Positions 26,885 through 38,800 of a DNA stretch of 48,230 nt are shown in pieces (within the stretch, counting starts at the first letter, position 1; each line of letters opens with the position of its first letter). Both the position numbers and the translations under genes were made by a program. This DNA is from a virus: positions 1 to 48,230 of IMG/VR virus record IMGVR_UViG_3300021962_000178; one strand, 5' to 3'. The notes beneath the pieces are model-generated. The model worked only from the letters and a program-made list of their open reading frames with translations, was not told the origin of the DNA and did not search any database.

Positions 26885-29800
26885 ATGAAGATTGAACGCA
26901 AACAGTTATCCGGTGTAATGAATCTAGATGACACCAATGATGTTATTCCTAGTGGTCATCACAAGGAGGCTAGGAATATAGTATTTAGGGGAAGTCAAGG
27001 CGGTCTTTCTGCTCAAAATATTTTAGGTAATAGAAATATAGCAACATCATTACCTGCCGGAACCAATAGTTGTATCGGATCATATTATGACTCTCAAAAG
27101 CAAAGGTTATTTTATTTCAATTATAACTCTAACGGAAATCACGGCATTTACATATACAATACAATACCAAAAACGATTCAGGTATTGTTTCTCAATAATA
27201 CGCATAGCGATACTGATGTTCTTGGGTTCAATATAAACAACCCAATTACATCTATTAATATCATGTATAATGACGCATACAAGTCATCTTTGGACTTGGA
27301 TGGAGATGTGCTTTATTGGGTGGATTCTCTTGGTAGGCCATCTAAGTTAAATATTGATAGAAAACTTGCTGGTGTATATACATCATACAAAAGGTCATAT
27401 CTTGATGTAGCAAAAGCACCTCCATCAATGCCTATAAAATGCGCTTACGAATATGATAATAATGTAACAAACAATAACCTCAGAAATTCGCTGTTCCAAT
27501 TTATATATAGGTGGGTTTATGATGATGGAGAAAAGTCTGTATGGAGCACAGGAAGTATGGTTCCTCTTCCTTGGATTCCATTTATGGAAGAAATATCTAG
27601 ATTCCCAAATAGTAACTCTAGGATTAATCTGTTTATGTCTACAGGAGATGAGACAGTAAAAAAGATAGAACTAGCTGTCAGGAAGTGCTCAGATGGGGTT
27701 ACATCTGATTACGAACTAATTACATCTTTAAATAAAAAGGATACTAGTTTATCGATACCAAATAATAGTGTATATAGTTATTTGTTTTACAACAATGTAT
27801 CTTTAATACCAATAGATAAGGCAGAGCAGATATCATTATTTGACTATGTACCACAGAAAGCAAACGCCCAGGAATTACTAAATGGCAATACTCTTGTTTA
27901 TGGAGGAATTACAGAAGGCTATGATAACATTAGCAATGTAAATGCTACCCTTACTTCAAACACAACAACTCAGGACTTTTCTGAAGTTCCTGGTGCGATA
28001 TTTTTTGCACAGCAAAATGGAGTATCTTCTTATGGAGGAACAAGCTCAATAGATATATTCCTTACTGGTATGGGAGGAAACGATGTTGTAACAAACATCC
28101 CCGTATCTCTTCCGTCAGTTGGATATGGAGATTTCTATATTAAGCTTAGGAATTCAGCTGGAAATTTATTTACAATATTCTTTGATTCTACAACATCAGA
28201 TACAATAGCAACTATACTTTCTGGATTGCAGGCAGATGCCATACTACAAGGCTTTTCTGCAACTATTTCTGGAAATAAGCTTACAATATCTGATACTAAC
28301 ACATTGAATCTAGAGTCTGCGTATATGATAAATAGTTTATCAGCTATATCATACTCAACAACTAAACAACATAACGCACTATACGTACATCAAGGAAATT
28401 CTAACTATAGATATGGTATTGTATATTATGACGACAAGGGAAGGACAAATGGTGTAATAACCTCTGATGGATTAAAGATTACTACTCCCAAATGGACAGG
28501 AAGTACTCTTTATCCTTTTGTTCAAATATCAATATCACATCAACCTCCATTATGGGCTACATACTACAATATAGTAAGAACAGACAATCTTACATATGAT
28601 AAAAATATATTCTGGGTATCTAATAGAGCATTTACTAAACTGACAACAAGAGCAACGTCTTCAACTGATTTCTCTGTATCTTATATAGGTATAAGTAATA
28701 TGATACAATATAATGAGGATATTCAGTCTACGTCAGGATATGTTGGTTATGATTTTGCTGCAGGAGATAGGATAAGATTCACTGAAAGAGTTAGCGCAGA
28801 TGGAACAATAGTTAGCCTTTCCGATAACCTAGATTTTGAAATAATTGGAGTTGAATCTAATCCAAACATAAACGGGTATGTTGCCGAAGGAACTTATGTA
28901 AAGATTAAATATCCATCAGTTGCTATAAATGCAAACTTTAAACTATTAGAACCTGATCCTGTTGTATATGCAGGAACTGCTACTGCAGTAGAGGATTTCC
29001 AGAACTATAAAATACAGATTTATAGTTATAAAAAACCATCAGCTAGCATTGATGTTTACTATGAGATAGGACAGCAATATGCTGTATCACAGCCAGGAAC
29101 TATAAATAGATACCATGTAGGTCAGAGTCAATCTCAAACAGCTTCTTTACCTGCCTTAGTGTATCTTACAAGTGGAGATGAGTTTTTTAGATATAGGAAC
29201 ATACCTATAGGAGCAAATTATTCATTTACTGCTGGTCAATATGGACAAGGCGATAGTTTTGGAGCATATGCTGGAAGATATAGGAATATAAATGTAAACG
29301 TATGGGGAAATGATAATACTACTAAAACGATATCTAACTCTATATATGAAATAAAGTCTCAAGTACTTGGTGGTAGTACAACAAGTTTGCTCGCTATTGA
29401 ATACCCAAACTTCATAACACCTGATTGCCTATTCAGAAACAAAAGCGGTATCACTCAGACTGTAAGAGTTATTGGTAAAATACCAGTATCAACTGTTACT
29501 TCAAATGCGAATTATATTGCAATACACGCAAAGGTTGTATTGAATTCAACTACAGCTGCAATATATCCTGTTCTTAAAAGAATTGCAGTAACAGAAGCTA
29601 ATAGGCAGTATGAGTTTGAATTTGATGCTAAAATAACTGTTCCTGCTGGTGCTAAGTTGTTTCTAATGACGGAAACTCATGATGATGTTGGATTTAAGAT
29701 AAATGTTGGTGCATTTGATCTAAAGTTAGATGTAGTAAATAATACGCAAATAGCAATAATAGAGAAAAGTTTTAGTGACATAAATAAGATTGAGATAAAC

Positions 29801-30901
29801 GCTAAATCAAGACCTGTAGTGTTTGATGAAAATGCTAAATATTCTTACTACCCTACACTTGTTAGATTCGGGTTACAAAAAGAAGCGGGCACTGATGTAA
29901 ACAACTCTAATAGATTTAGCTCTACAAACATGGACGAGTATGATAGGGAGAAGGGTGATATAGTTAGATTTAAGGTTCGAGGCAGTAAGATGAGGGTATT
30001 CCAAAAGAGAGCCTGTGGAATGGTTGGTGTACTTGAGAATATGATTTATAATGCGGATGGCAATAGCAATCTAATCCAGACTAATAAATTATTAAATCAA
30101 ATACACTATTATCAAGGTGAGTATGGTATAGGAAACCTTCCTACTAGCCTTGCTTCTTCTGCTAGGGCTGACTACTTTGTTGATCCTATAAGGGGTTATC
30201 AACTCAGGTTAAGCGATGATGGACTTACTCCAATATCAAGTCTGTACAAATCACAATTCTATATTACATCATTAGCAAATAAGTACATAACCAATACCGC
30301 AGGTACTTTGGGTGGATACGCTAAGGTCCTAGGGGTATATGACTTCTATGAGGAGGAATATATATCTGTATTCCAAGGATACTCTGGTCAGGCAAATACT
30401 ACGCTTGGATTTAGTGAACTAAGAAACAGTTATACTTCATTCTACGACTACGCTCCGGAATGGGTAACATCAACAGAGGGTTCTCTTGTATCATTTAGAA
30501 ATGGACAGCTATACGTTCACGACAGTAATACTTATTGTAACTTCTACGGAACCCAGTATAAGCCTTCTATTAAGTTGGTTTTCAATGATATACAGAACAT
30601 CAAAAAGAGGTATAATACTATAAGTATGCTGTGTAATAAGAAGTGGGTCCCTGATACCAACGGAGATATAACAACTAACCTTGGTCAAAGTTCAAGCCTA
30701 CAAGAAGCTGACTTTATATACAAGGACGACAAGCTTCATGCTTCATTCAAGAGGGATGCAAATAGCAGTGGTGGACTTATTAATGGTAATGTACTGAAGG
30801 GCAACTGGGCGCAGATAAACTTAAAGCCAGTTAATGGTAATGAATTCGTAAATTTGTTTTATATAGAACTTAATATTTTAGAACCTTTTTATAATAGATA
30901 A
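26885..30901 (+). CDS. Large tail tube/stabilisation (muzzle-like) protein
   Basis: The 1,338-residue protein begins MKIERKQLSGVMNLDDTNDV, then IPSGHHKEARNIVFRGSQGG. This N-terminal block, MNLDDxNDVIPxGxHxxARNI, is characteristic of the stabilisation or tail-nozzle proteins of Bacteroidota podoviruses and crAss-like phages, distantly comparable to T7 gp12 and P22 gp10. The rest is strand-rich, as in beta-propeller-type nozzle proteins, with a conserved C-terminal region (IYKDDKLHASFKRDANSSGG, KGNWAQINLKP). It should form the lower tube of the short tail. Start and stop abut its neighbours. Confidence 0.8.
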   Translation: MKIERKQLSGVMNLDDTNDVIPSGHHKEARNIVFRGSQGGLSAQNILGNRNIATSLPAGTNSCIGSYYDSQKQRLFYFNYNSNGNHGIYIYNTIPKTIQVLFLNNTHSDTDVLGFNINNPITSINIMYNDAYKSSLDLDGDVLYWVDSLGRPSKLNIDRKLAGVYTSYKRSYLDVAKAPPSMPIKCAYEYDNNVTNNNLRNSLFQFIYRWVYDDGEKSVWSTGSMVPLPWIPFMEEISRFPNSNSRINLFMSTGDETVKKIELAVRKCSDGVTSDYELITSLNKKDTSLSIPNNSVYSYLFYNNVSLIPIDKAEQISLFDYVPQKANAQELLNGNTLVYGGITEGYDNISNVNATLTSNTTTQDFSEVPGAIFFAQQNGVSSYGGTSSIDIFLTGMGGNDVVTNIPVSLPSVGYGDFYIKLRNSAGNLFTIFFDSTTSDTIATILSGLQADAILQGFSATISGNKLTISDTNTLNLESAYMINSLSAISYSTTKQHNALYVHQGNSNYRYGIVYYDDKGRTNGVITSDGLKITTPKWTGSTLYPFVQISISHQPPLWATYYNIVRTDNLTYDKNIFWVSNRAFTKLTTRATSSTDFSVSYIGISNMIQYNEDIQSTSGYVGYDFAAGDRIRFTERVSADGTIVSLSDNLDFEIIGVESNPNINGYVAEGTYVKIKYPSVAINANFKLLEPDPVVYAGTATAVEDFQNYKIQIYSYKKPSASIDVYYEIGQQYAVSQPGTINRYHVGQSQSQTASLPALVYLTSGDEFFRYRNIPIGANYSFTAGQYGQGDSFGAYAGRYRNINVNVWGNDNTTKTISNSIYEIKSQVLGGSTTSLLAIEYPNFITPDCLFRNKSGITQTVRVIGKIPVSTVTSNANYIAIHAKVVLNSTTAAIYPVLKRIAVTEANRQYEFEFDAKITVPAGAKLFLMTETHDDVGFKINVGAFDLKLDVVNNTQIAIIEKSFSDINKIEINAKSRPVVFDENAKYSYYPTLVRFGLQKEAGTDVNNSNRFSSTNMDEYDREKGDIVRFKVRGSKMRVFQKRACGMVGVLENMIYNADGNSNLIQTNKLLNQIHYYQGEYGIGNLPTSLASSARADYFVDPIRGYQLRLSDDGLTPISSLYKSQFYITSLANKYITNTAGTLGGYAKVLGVYDFYEEEYISVFQGYSGQANTTLGFSELRNSYTSFYDYAPEWVTSTEGSLVSFRNGQLYVHDSNTYCNFYGTQYKPSIKLVFNDIQNIKKRYNTISMLCNKKWVPDTNGDITTNLGQSSSLQEADFIYKDDKLHASFKRDANSSGGLINGNVLKGNWAQINLKPVNGNEFVNLFYIELNILEPFYNR

Positions 30902-30903
30902 TC

Positions 30904-31527
30904 ATGGCAAACGGTAAGAAATTTTTAGATACAGGACTTGGCAAAGCTTCGGTTATTGCAGCAACAGGAGGATTGGGTGGATTGTTCCTATTGGGTAGAG
31001 GCATAGCAAAAAAATATAAAGAGGCAAATACTGGTATCAAGCAGCAGGTGTCTGCTCTAGAAAGACAAGAAATTGCTCCTGAAATACTACAAGCAAATCA
31101 AGAAGCCCAGATGATGAAGAATCAAGGGTTATCATCTTCCGCTCTTGGATTGTTTAAACAACAGTCAGACAGAGCTCAAAGTGCTGCATTTTCCCAATTA
31201 GGTGGCAGGCGTTCAGCTTTGGCAGGAGCAGGATCTATTATGGAAGCTGCTAATACTGCTGGTCTTAAGTTAGCAAACTTAGAACAAGAAGCTAGAGAAA
31301 GGAATAGACAGCAAGCTATGTCTTCTGCAATGGGGCTAGGTCAGCAAAAAATGGGACTTCAGAAATATAAGCAAGAAGGTCTATTTAATTACTACATGGG
31401 CAAGAAGCAAGCTCTAAACGCACAGATGTCTAATTTAGCTAAAGCTGGTATGAGAATTGGTGCAGCTGTAGCGACTGGTGGAGCATCAGAGGCAGTTGGA
31501 GGATTTGTTAAAAAGAAAGGAGAATAA
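30904..31527 (+). CDS. Internal virion/ejection protein, small
   Basis: The 207-residue protein has a glycine-rich hydrophobic segment near the N-terminus (VIAATGGLGGLFLLGRGIAK). A long Gln/Ala/Met-rich helical part follows (AQMMKNQGLSSSALGLFKQQ, FSQLGGRRSALAGAGSIMEA). A second hydrophobic Gly-rich stretch near the end reads MRIGAAVATGGASEAVGGF. This composition is typical of podovirus proteins that leave the head with DNA and enter the cell envelope (compare T7 gp14). Role inferred from composition and position. Confidence 0.65.
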   Translation: MANGKKFLDTGLGKASVIAATGGLGGLFLLGRGIAKKYKEANTGIKQQVSALERQEIAPEILQANQEAQMMKNQGLSSSALGLFKQQSDRAQSAAFSQLGGRRSALAGAGSIMEAANTAGLKLANLEQEARERNRQQAMSSAMGLGQQKMGLQKYKQEGLFNYYMGKKQALNAQMSNLAKAGMRIGAAVATGGASEAVGGFVKKKGE

Positions 31528-31539
31528 TAAAACAATCAA

Positions 31540-32850
31540 ATGGCATACGAATATAGACTACCACCGATAGACATTGACGGAGCAATTAAGGCTGTACAGG
31601 ATAATGCCTTCAGGCAAGAACAGCTTAGGTTGAAGTATGAGGAATCTATGAATAAGTCCATAGACGACCAGCAAAAGCTATATAACGGGAAGGTTAGAAA
31701 GCAGGACGTTGCTGAGTTTGATGGAAAGTTTGCCGTATATGCTGACGCTCAAAAGAGGTATCAGGCACTTAATAGAAGAGGTGGTAGAGGTGGAGACCTT
31801 ACTGCAGCAAAAGTTTTGGCTGATGAGGCAAGAGCTGATATGTTGTCATATGTTGGAGACTCTACCGGACTAGGACAAATGCAAATCGGTGTTGGTAAAA
31901 TATTTAAAGACCCAACAAAAATAGTTAATACAAAAAAGTATACAGACGTTTATACAGATTTAAGCTCATTGACTACAGGTGAGCTTAAGCAGAAGTATGG
32001 TAGTCTTGATAAGATACCTACAGACTTTGAATTTAAGCAGGAGGATTATGGTCCCGACAAGGTTATGAAGTTTTCAAATTCACTAAAGTCAGTACTTCCG
32101 GTAAGTGCTCAAAGTAGCTTGAGTAGAGCTATACCTGCTATAGACCCTAATACTGGCAAGCAGAAAATGTCTAGGGTAACTATATCTGCATTGGGTAAAA
32201 GCAAAGTTATAGATGTTCCTCTTAATGTAATTAAATCTGGAATAGACCCTATCACTACCTTAAATTCTGTAATAACAGCTGGTTCCCAAGATCAGGATAC
32301 CGTTGATTACATGAAGGCATTGCAAAGGGACCTATATAAAAACGCAGAAGATTCCTCTAACCCTCAAGTGCAGCAAGAAGCTCAAAACACGATTAAGAGG
32401 ACTATGGATATGTTTGGCATAAAGGATAAGGCTAACATTAATCAATTTCACTTATTTGCGGCAAACTATGTAGACCAAAATAGAATGGGAGACATAGAGA
32501 TTGAAGATTGGAACAAGTTAGAAGATTATATAAGCTTATTTCAGAAAGATAATGCTCTTAAGCTAGATGATCTTCAAATGAAGAAGTTGAAAAAAGATAT
32601 AACTGACCCAAGCTCCGGCACTAGCCTTAAAGTACTAGGACAGTTGCTGTCTGTTTACCAAAAGGCAGCAGCAACAGGGCTTACTAATGTCAAAGATTGG
32701 CAGGAAACATTTATAAGGGTATTTAGGGAGAATGGACTTCCAATGGATAAAGAAACTATAATTAAGGCTAGCGCTGGACAGTTTGGACAGGCACAATCTG
32801 CTATTGATCTATTGTTTCCCGGAAGAGTTCCTTCAGCCGATGAAAGATAA
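31540..32850 (+). CDS. Internal virion protein or cargo protein, medium
   Basis: The 436-residue protein begins MAYEYRLPPIDIDGAIKAVQ and is mostly helical, with EQLRLKYEESMNKSIDDQQK early on. Later segments rich in Lys/Asp/Gln include DTVDYMKALQRDLYKNAEDS. No enzymatic motif is visible. Lying between the small internal protein and the giant protein, it is likely co-packaged with them. Phages of this type carry several such cargo proteins. A promoter box at 32870 separates it from the next gene. Confidence 0.55.
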   Translation: MAYEYRLPPIDIDGAIKAVQDNAFRQEQLRLKYEESMNKSIDDQQKLYNGKVRKQDVAEFDGKFAVYADAQKRYQALNRRGGRGGDLTAAKVLADEARADMLSYVGDSTGLGQMQIGVGKIFKDPTKIVNTKKYTDVYTDLSSLTTGELKQKYGSLDKIPTDFEFKQEDYGPDKVMKFSNSLKSVLPVSAQSSLSRAIPAIDPNTGKQKMSRVTISALGKSKVIDVPLNVIKSGIDPITTLNSVITAGSQDQDTVDYMKALQRDLYKNAEDSSNPQVQQEAQNTIKRTMDMFGIKDKANINQFHLFAANYVDQNRMGDIEIEDWNKLEDYISLFQKDNALKLDDLQMKKLKKDITDPSSGTSLKVLGQLLSVYQKAAATGLTNVKDWQETFIRVFRENGLPMDKETIIKASAGQFGQAQSAIDLLFPGRVPSADER

Positions 32851-32869
32851 TAAATACACCTATATATCT

Positions 32870-32877
32870 TAACTTTG
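32870..32877 (+). promoter_or_regulatory. -7 box TAACTTTG, nearly leaderless
   Basis: TAACTTTG matches TAnnTTTG and ends 4 bases before the ATG of the giant virion protein at 32882. It lies in a 31-bp AT-rich gap after the preceding stop. Confidence 0.55.
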
Positions 32878-32881
32878 GGGC

Positions 32882-35800
32882 ATGTCTCTATCAAGAAATA
32901 CCACAGACGATAAGAAGCCTATACCAAGAGCTAGGCTAGTAGAATTATTGACTCCCGGAAAGAAACCAACTATACAGGCTGATGCTCCTAGTCTTAAAGG
33001 AGTTAGCGTTACGGGTAAAAGAGTTGAATCTCCAAAGGAGATAAAGCCATCAATACAGTCATCAACAGCTGTTGTTAAAACTATAGTTCCTGCAGAATAC
33101 GAAAGTGTAGACCAAAGAAAGGCTATAGCTATGGATAATACCATAGAAAAGATGGCTACAGCTGATGGGTATGCAGCTCCTGCTAAAGGAACATCTCTTT
33201 ATAATAACTATAAGACTCAGATAGACTTTGCTAAAGATAAATTAGTTATTGAAAAAGATGAGAACGGTAAGCCGATGTATGGAACTCAAAAACCTTTTTG
33301 GGAGTCTTTACAAACGGCAATAACCCAATATCAAAATAGTGTTGCATCTGGTTCTGCATATATAGACTCAGATGATGAAACAAATAGGAGGTTCCTAGAA
33401 AACAAAAGATATAAGTCTACATTAAAGCCTGGAATTCCAAAGTTTGAGAGCACTGCTGGTGCTATAGCAGGCGGATTATTTGACCCTATAGTTACAAGTA
33501 CAGTAATAGGATTACCAACAGCTGCGGCTAGTATGCTTGGTGTACCAGGAGCTGCCCAAATGGGTGCTGGACTTATGGCAGGAACTGTTGGGTATGATAT
33601 GGTGAAGTCCAAATATGGCACATCTTTAGAGGAGAATTACTTTCTTGCTAGAGAGCAAGGGATGCCTATCAATGAAGCATATGAAAAAGCTAAAACAGTT
33701 GCAACTAAGGCAGCAGGTGTAGAGAGTATAGTTCAGGTTGGTTTTGCGGGAATGGGAGCAATAGGTCAAGCACCTAAAGCATTGCTTGGAGCTGTACAAC
33801 CTACACAAAGAGTATCAAGGATATTATCCGCTACTCCTAAAAAGGATGCACTAAAAGTATTTGCTAAAGGATTCGGAGAGAATCTTAGATCTGCCGTTGG
33901 ATTGGGAGGATTAGTTGGAGCAGGACAAGCTGTAGTTGATAATGCATCAGAGCAAGAAGGTATACACGTAGCTAATAAAGAGGAAAGAGCTATAGAGGGT
34001 GCTGGTCATATGGTAGCTATGGATTTAGCCATCAAAATGATAATGCATTCCCCTGGAACTATATCTAAGAGTGCAAAATCATTTGCTAAAGGACTATTAT
34101 CTTCAGACGAGAAGCTGACGTCCGACTTTATTGCAGAGATGGAAGCAGCAGGCCAATATGAAAAGGGCACAAAAACAGCTGTAATGGCTGAGGTAAAGAA
34201 GTATAGTGAAGCCGCTAAGAAGACTCCTGATTTCCTTGGAGATGGAGTTAAGAAGAATATAGCTACAGGATTGATTGAAAAGAGAACAAAGTTAGAGGCA
34301 GAGTTCAATCAGCTAGACCCTGTATTCAGAGAGCAAAAGCAAATTGAAATAGACGAAATAAATACAAGGCTAAGGGAATTGACTGCTACAGATAAACCTT
34401 TTAGCGTTGAGACAGAATTAAAACCTAAAACAACAGAATATGCCACTACAGAAGCCACAAGGCAAGTCAAAGAAGGCACAGCAGAAGGCGGTGTCAGCGA
34501 ATATCAGGGAACTGGTGAAGGCGAACAAGTCCAAGCCGGCAAACAAGCAGAGGCCCCTAAAACAGATATTGGCGATAGCACTATCCCAGTCTCGGAAGAA
34601 GTAACACCAGAAGCTCCAAAAGTATCACTATCAGATAGGATTAGAACATTAAAGTTTGATGAATCTGTTCTCACTGGTGGAGATAAAGGAGCTATGCAGT
34701 CTAACATAGTAGGTCTTCCAATAGGGGTATATAATGCGTCAATAGAGGCTATAGCACTTAGTGTAGAGGCCGGAGAGGCATTAGCATCTGCTGTTCAGAA
34801 ACAGATTAAAGCCTTAAAAGAAGGTGGATACAATGTCGATGAAAAAGCTTTTAAGAAAAGAATGATTCCAGAGGGTGAGGTAATGTCTAAGTCTGAAAAG
34901 TCAAGACGCGAGGCAGAACTTGGAATGGAAGGAATAGGTGCAAATGACTATGTTGAATTACAGAGACAAGCACAAGAGATGTTTGCAAAAAGTGATTCAC
35001 AGTCTAAGGTTATAGAGCTGAGGGATAAGATAAAGAGTCTTGAGAAGTCGAAGAAATCATTATCCGCAGAAGATGCGGCTAAAGTGCAGAAAGATATAGA
35101 TGCATTAAACAATCAGATTGAAGAAGTAAGGTCTTCTATTACCAAAGAATTAGTTGGTAAGTTGAGGGAAGTGCAAGAGGCTAAAGGCGACACAAAGGAT
35201 ATACCAGACATCGTATTTGAGCAAATAGCAAAAGATGCATCTGAGCCAGGGTTTAAACCTACTTTAAAAGAGCCTCCTATAAAGACTGCATCTATAGTTA
35301 AGAGTGAATACTCATTAGAACAGATACTTACCAATCCAAAGGAAGTATTTAAGGCTATGTATACTGCTGCTACAACACAAGCTAAGTCTACAGCCGAAAG
35401 ACTGAAGATGACTGCTGAGGCTGTGTCTAATGCCATATTCAATGAGAAGGGAGAAAGAGTAAATCCTAAAGCTATTGTAAGAGCAATACAGAAGTTTGTA
35501 ACATCTAAGATGGATACAGATACAGCTGCAATAGAGTTCGCTGCAAACATCAATGAGATTAAAAGACTTTCTGTTAATGCTAGAAAGTATGGCGAGATAA
35601 GAGGACAGATTAGAGATATTAAATCAGCATCAAAGAATAAGGCATTTGGCACAATAGCTACTAGGCAAACAACAGCAGATGTTGACTTTATTGCTCCGTC
35701 TAAGGTAAGAGATTACGATGTGGATGCAACGGGAAAGATGGTTGAGGTAGATACTGATAGCGCAATAAATGAATATGCTTCACTGCTTGAAGACTACAGG

Positions 35801-38800
35801 AAATCTATTAGCGGTGAAATACCAAATGCTGATAAGGCTAGGCTAAAACTTATAGATTTTGTTAACGACAAAAGAGATAAGTATGAAGCAATGCAGGTTC
35901 AGAAAAGGGAAGCAAAAAGAGCTGCTTACGAAGCAAAGTATGACAAACTGCTTAGTGAAGGAAAGGTTGGTCGTGATGAAAATGGCAATCCATTAGTATC
36001 CAAAGAGGAATATGTAGAAGGATTAATAGACCCTAAAAAGGAAGTATCTGACGAAGCGAATGATTTGATTTTAGAGGATGATACAGATGCAGAGGTAATG
36101 AGGGATATGACGGATGTACGTCAGGAAATGTTGAAGGAAGCTATTGATAACAATGAAATAGATGCAGATATTATAGATGATGCTAGATTGATTTCTGGAA
36201 TTGATGCAAAGAAGATATCCAATAAGAACATACAGCTATTCAATAACATCATAGAGGATATTGTAAATGGAGAAGCTCCATCAAGGATGGGAGAGATAGT
36301 GTCTGATATAGAGGCATACAATAATAAAGTAGAACTTATAGAAGGTAAGACGAACATTAGGGATATGGCTAAGTACCAAAAGGCTGGTCTATTCACTAAT
36401 ATTGCCAGAGCTATGGGTATAGAACGTGGCGTTGGGGCGTATGCGGATTTGGGATTATCTAATCTATTTAAGCTTGTTACATCTAATCCTACAGGTGCAG
36501 CTAATGTTCGCAAGGTAATATGGGCTCCATTTGAATCTCAGAACCTTAGGGTAAATAACATGGCAAAAGATTTTGCACAAACACTATCAGATGTATTCAC
36601 TAGGAATAGTGTTGAAGCTGTTGTTAACGGGGTTTCAACTAATATAAAATTTAAGTCTCCAACTCTAACATCTGTAAATAGCTACCGTATAGGTATAGCT
36701 AGTACACTTGCTCAGTTTGAAGACTTGGTTAGACAGATACAGACAATAGCAGACGCTACTAAAACACTGTCTGAAAAGTCTTACCAAAACGGCAACAGAG
36801 TAAAAGACTATCTTGACAATACATTAACGGCATTACAAGAACTCGGTGCAATTAAAGGATTTACTGCTGATGAGAATGGTGTTATAACGGACATAGAAGT
36901 AAATGATGCCATTACTATGGCTCAGATAAATTCTAGACTAAACGATAGGGAGACATACGCAATATCAATGATGAAGTCTAAGTTTAGCGATATGGCTCCA
37001 GACCTTGACAACACAATGAGGCAGTACTTTGGTACAGCTATCGATATGAGTAACGAAAACTACCTACCACTTACTCCAAGGTTATTCGGAGAGGCTCCCG
37101 AAGTTTTGGTAGAGGGAGTTATTGACAATAAGATACCATCACACATAAGCGTAATGAGATCGTCTACTACAAGAGCTAGGCAGAATAACCTATCTAATGT
37201 AGTAAATAAGAACGGACAAGAAACGTTATTGTATTACGACTTTGATGTATTTAGCACTATTCCAAGAAGGTATCATGAGTCTCTTAATACGGCTTATACT
37301 ACAGCTCCAGTTGCTGCACTTAGAAAGACAATAAACAGCAAAGACTTTATTGAGTTTATATCTGGAAAGTATAACCAAAAAGAGACAGAGTTCATTGACA
37401 ATAAGGTGTATTTCAGAAGGCAGATATCAGACGTTGTTAACATGGAGCGGCAACCGTTTGTGTTGACAAAAGAGATGGAGAGACAAAGGAATAGAATATC
37501 TAAGTTCTTCATGGGTAGGATGCTGAACTCAATAGATGCAACTGTAAAACAGTATGCACCGTCTATACCATTGATGCTTATGCATGGAGGAGTAGAGCCT
37601 CTTGCAATATCATATAGCATATTGGCTGGAAAGAGATTAGTAGAACCTAAGATGGCAGGACTTCTAAAAGAGTTCTATAGTCAAACGTCTAAGGCAAACA
37701 GGATTACAGCAGGAATAGAAGCACTTCAACAAAGGGCAAAAAGCATAAGCAATAATAAGTGGGCTAGAAAAAGTCTTAACGCAATAGATATTATTGAGGG
37801 GGTTGCTGGTATCCCTCTTGACTTAGGAGACCAGGCTACTACAAGCCAAGCTCTCATGGTTGGATACATAAAAGGTTTGAAGATTTCTGGTAAAATAAAG
37901 AACTACTCAGAATTTAATCTTGAGACGGAATTAAGAAATGGATTAGACCCAACAGCCTTATCCCACGCAGAACAGTTCCTTTCGTTCATAAACAATGAAT
38001 CTACATCTGCTAAAAAGGGTAAGGTTTTCAGAGAGGATAATGCATTGTACATGAGGATGCTACAGTCGTTCTCACATAACCAAAACGTTAATGCTTTAAT
38101 TGATTTAGGAATCTTACAAGATTATGCTTCCGGTAAGACATCTTCAGATGATGCAAAACAAGCTGCATTAGGTCTTGGAATGTACATATCTAATATAGCT
38201 ACATACGGAACAGCTTTATATGGTCTTGGATTCACGAACTATAAGATAGCAAAATTAGCACTTGATAAAATGGGTGTTAAGTTGCATAAGAATGAAGAAG
38301 AACAGGAAAAGAACTTTAAAAGAGATGCCACTAGAATAACTATCGGAAACTCTGTTGAAGCGATAACTGGGCGTTCTCCATTGCCTGTAGCAATGATGTT
38401 TAAATATGGTGCAGGAATGGGGTATGATTCATATAAGAAAATGGTTTCTGAACAGCAAAAAGTTATGGGAGAGGATATAGGTGGTACTATATATGACGAT
38501 AACTTTGAGCCAGTACTTATGAATCAATATGGAGGTATGGCTGGTTCATTTATGCAGGACATAGAGACTATGTATGGTATGGGCAAGGATGTAAGAGATA
38601 TGTATAGTGGACTAATTCCGGATCAGAAAAATGCTATGTACAATGCTGAGATGGTAAAGAGAATGGCTCTTGTACTTCCATTCAAAAGCGTTTCTAAGCT
38701 GTCATCAAATATACAAAAGGTTATAAAGGACCATAAAATAAATCAGATAGACGTAGACGCAGATATGTACATAATGTCCACGATGGCTACTTTAGATAGG

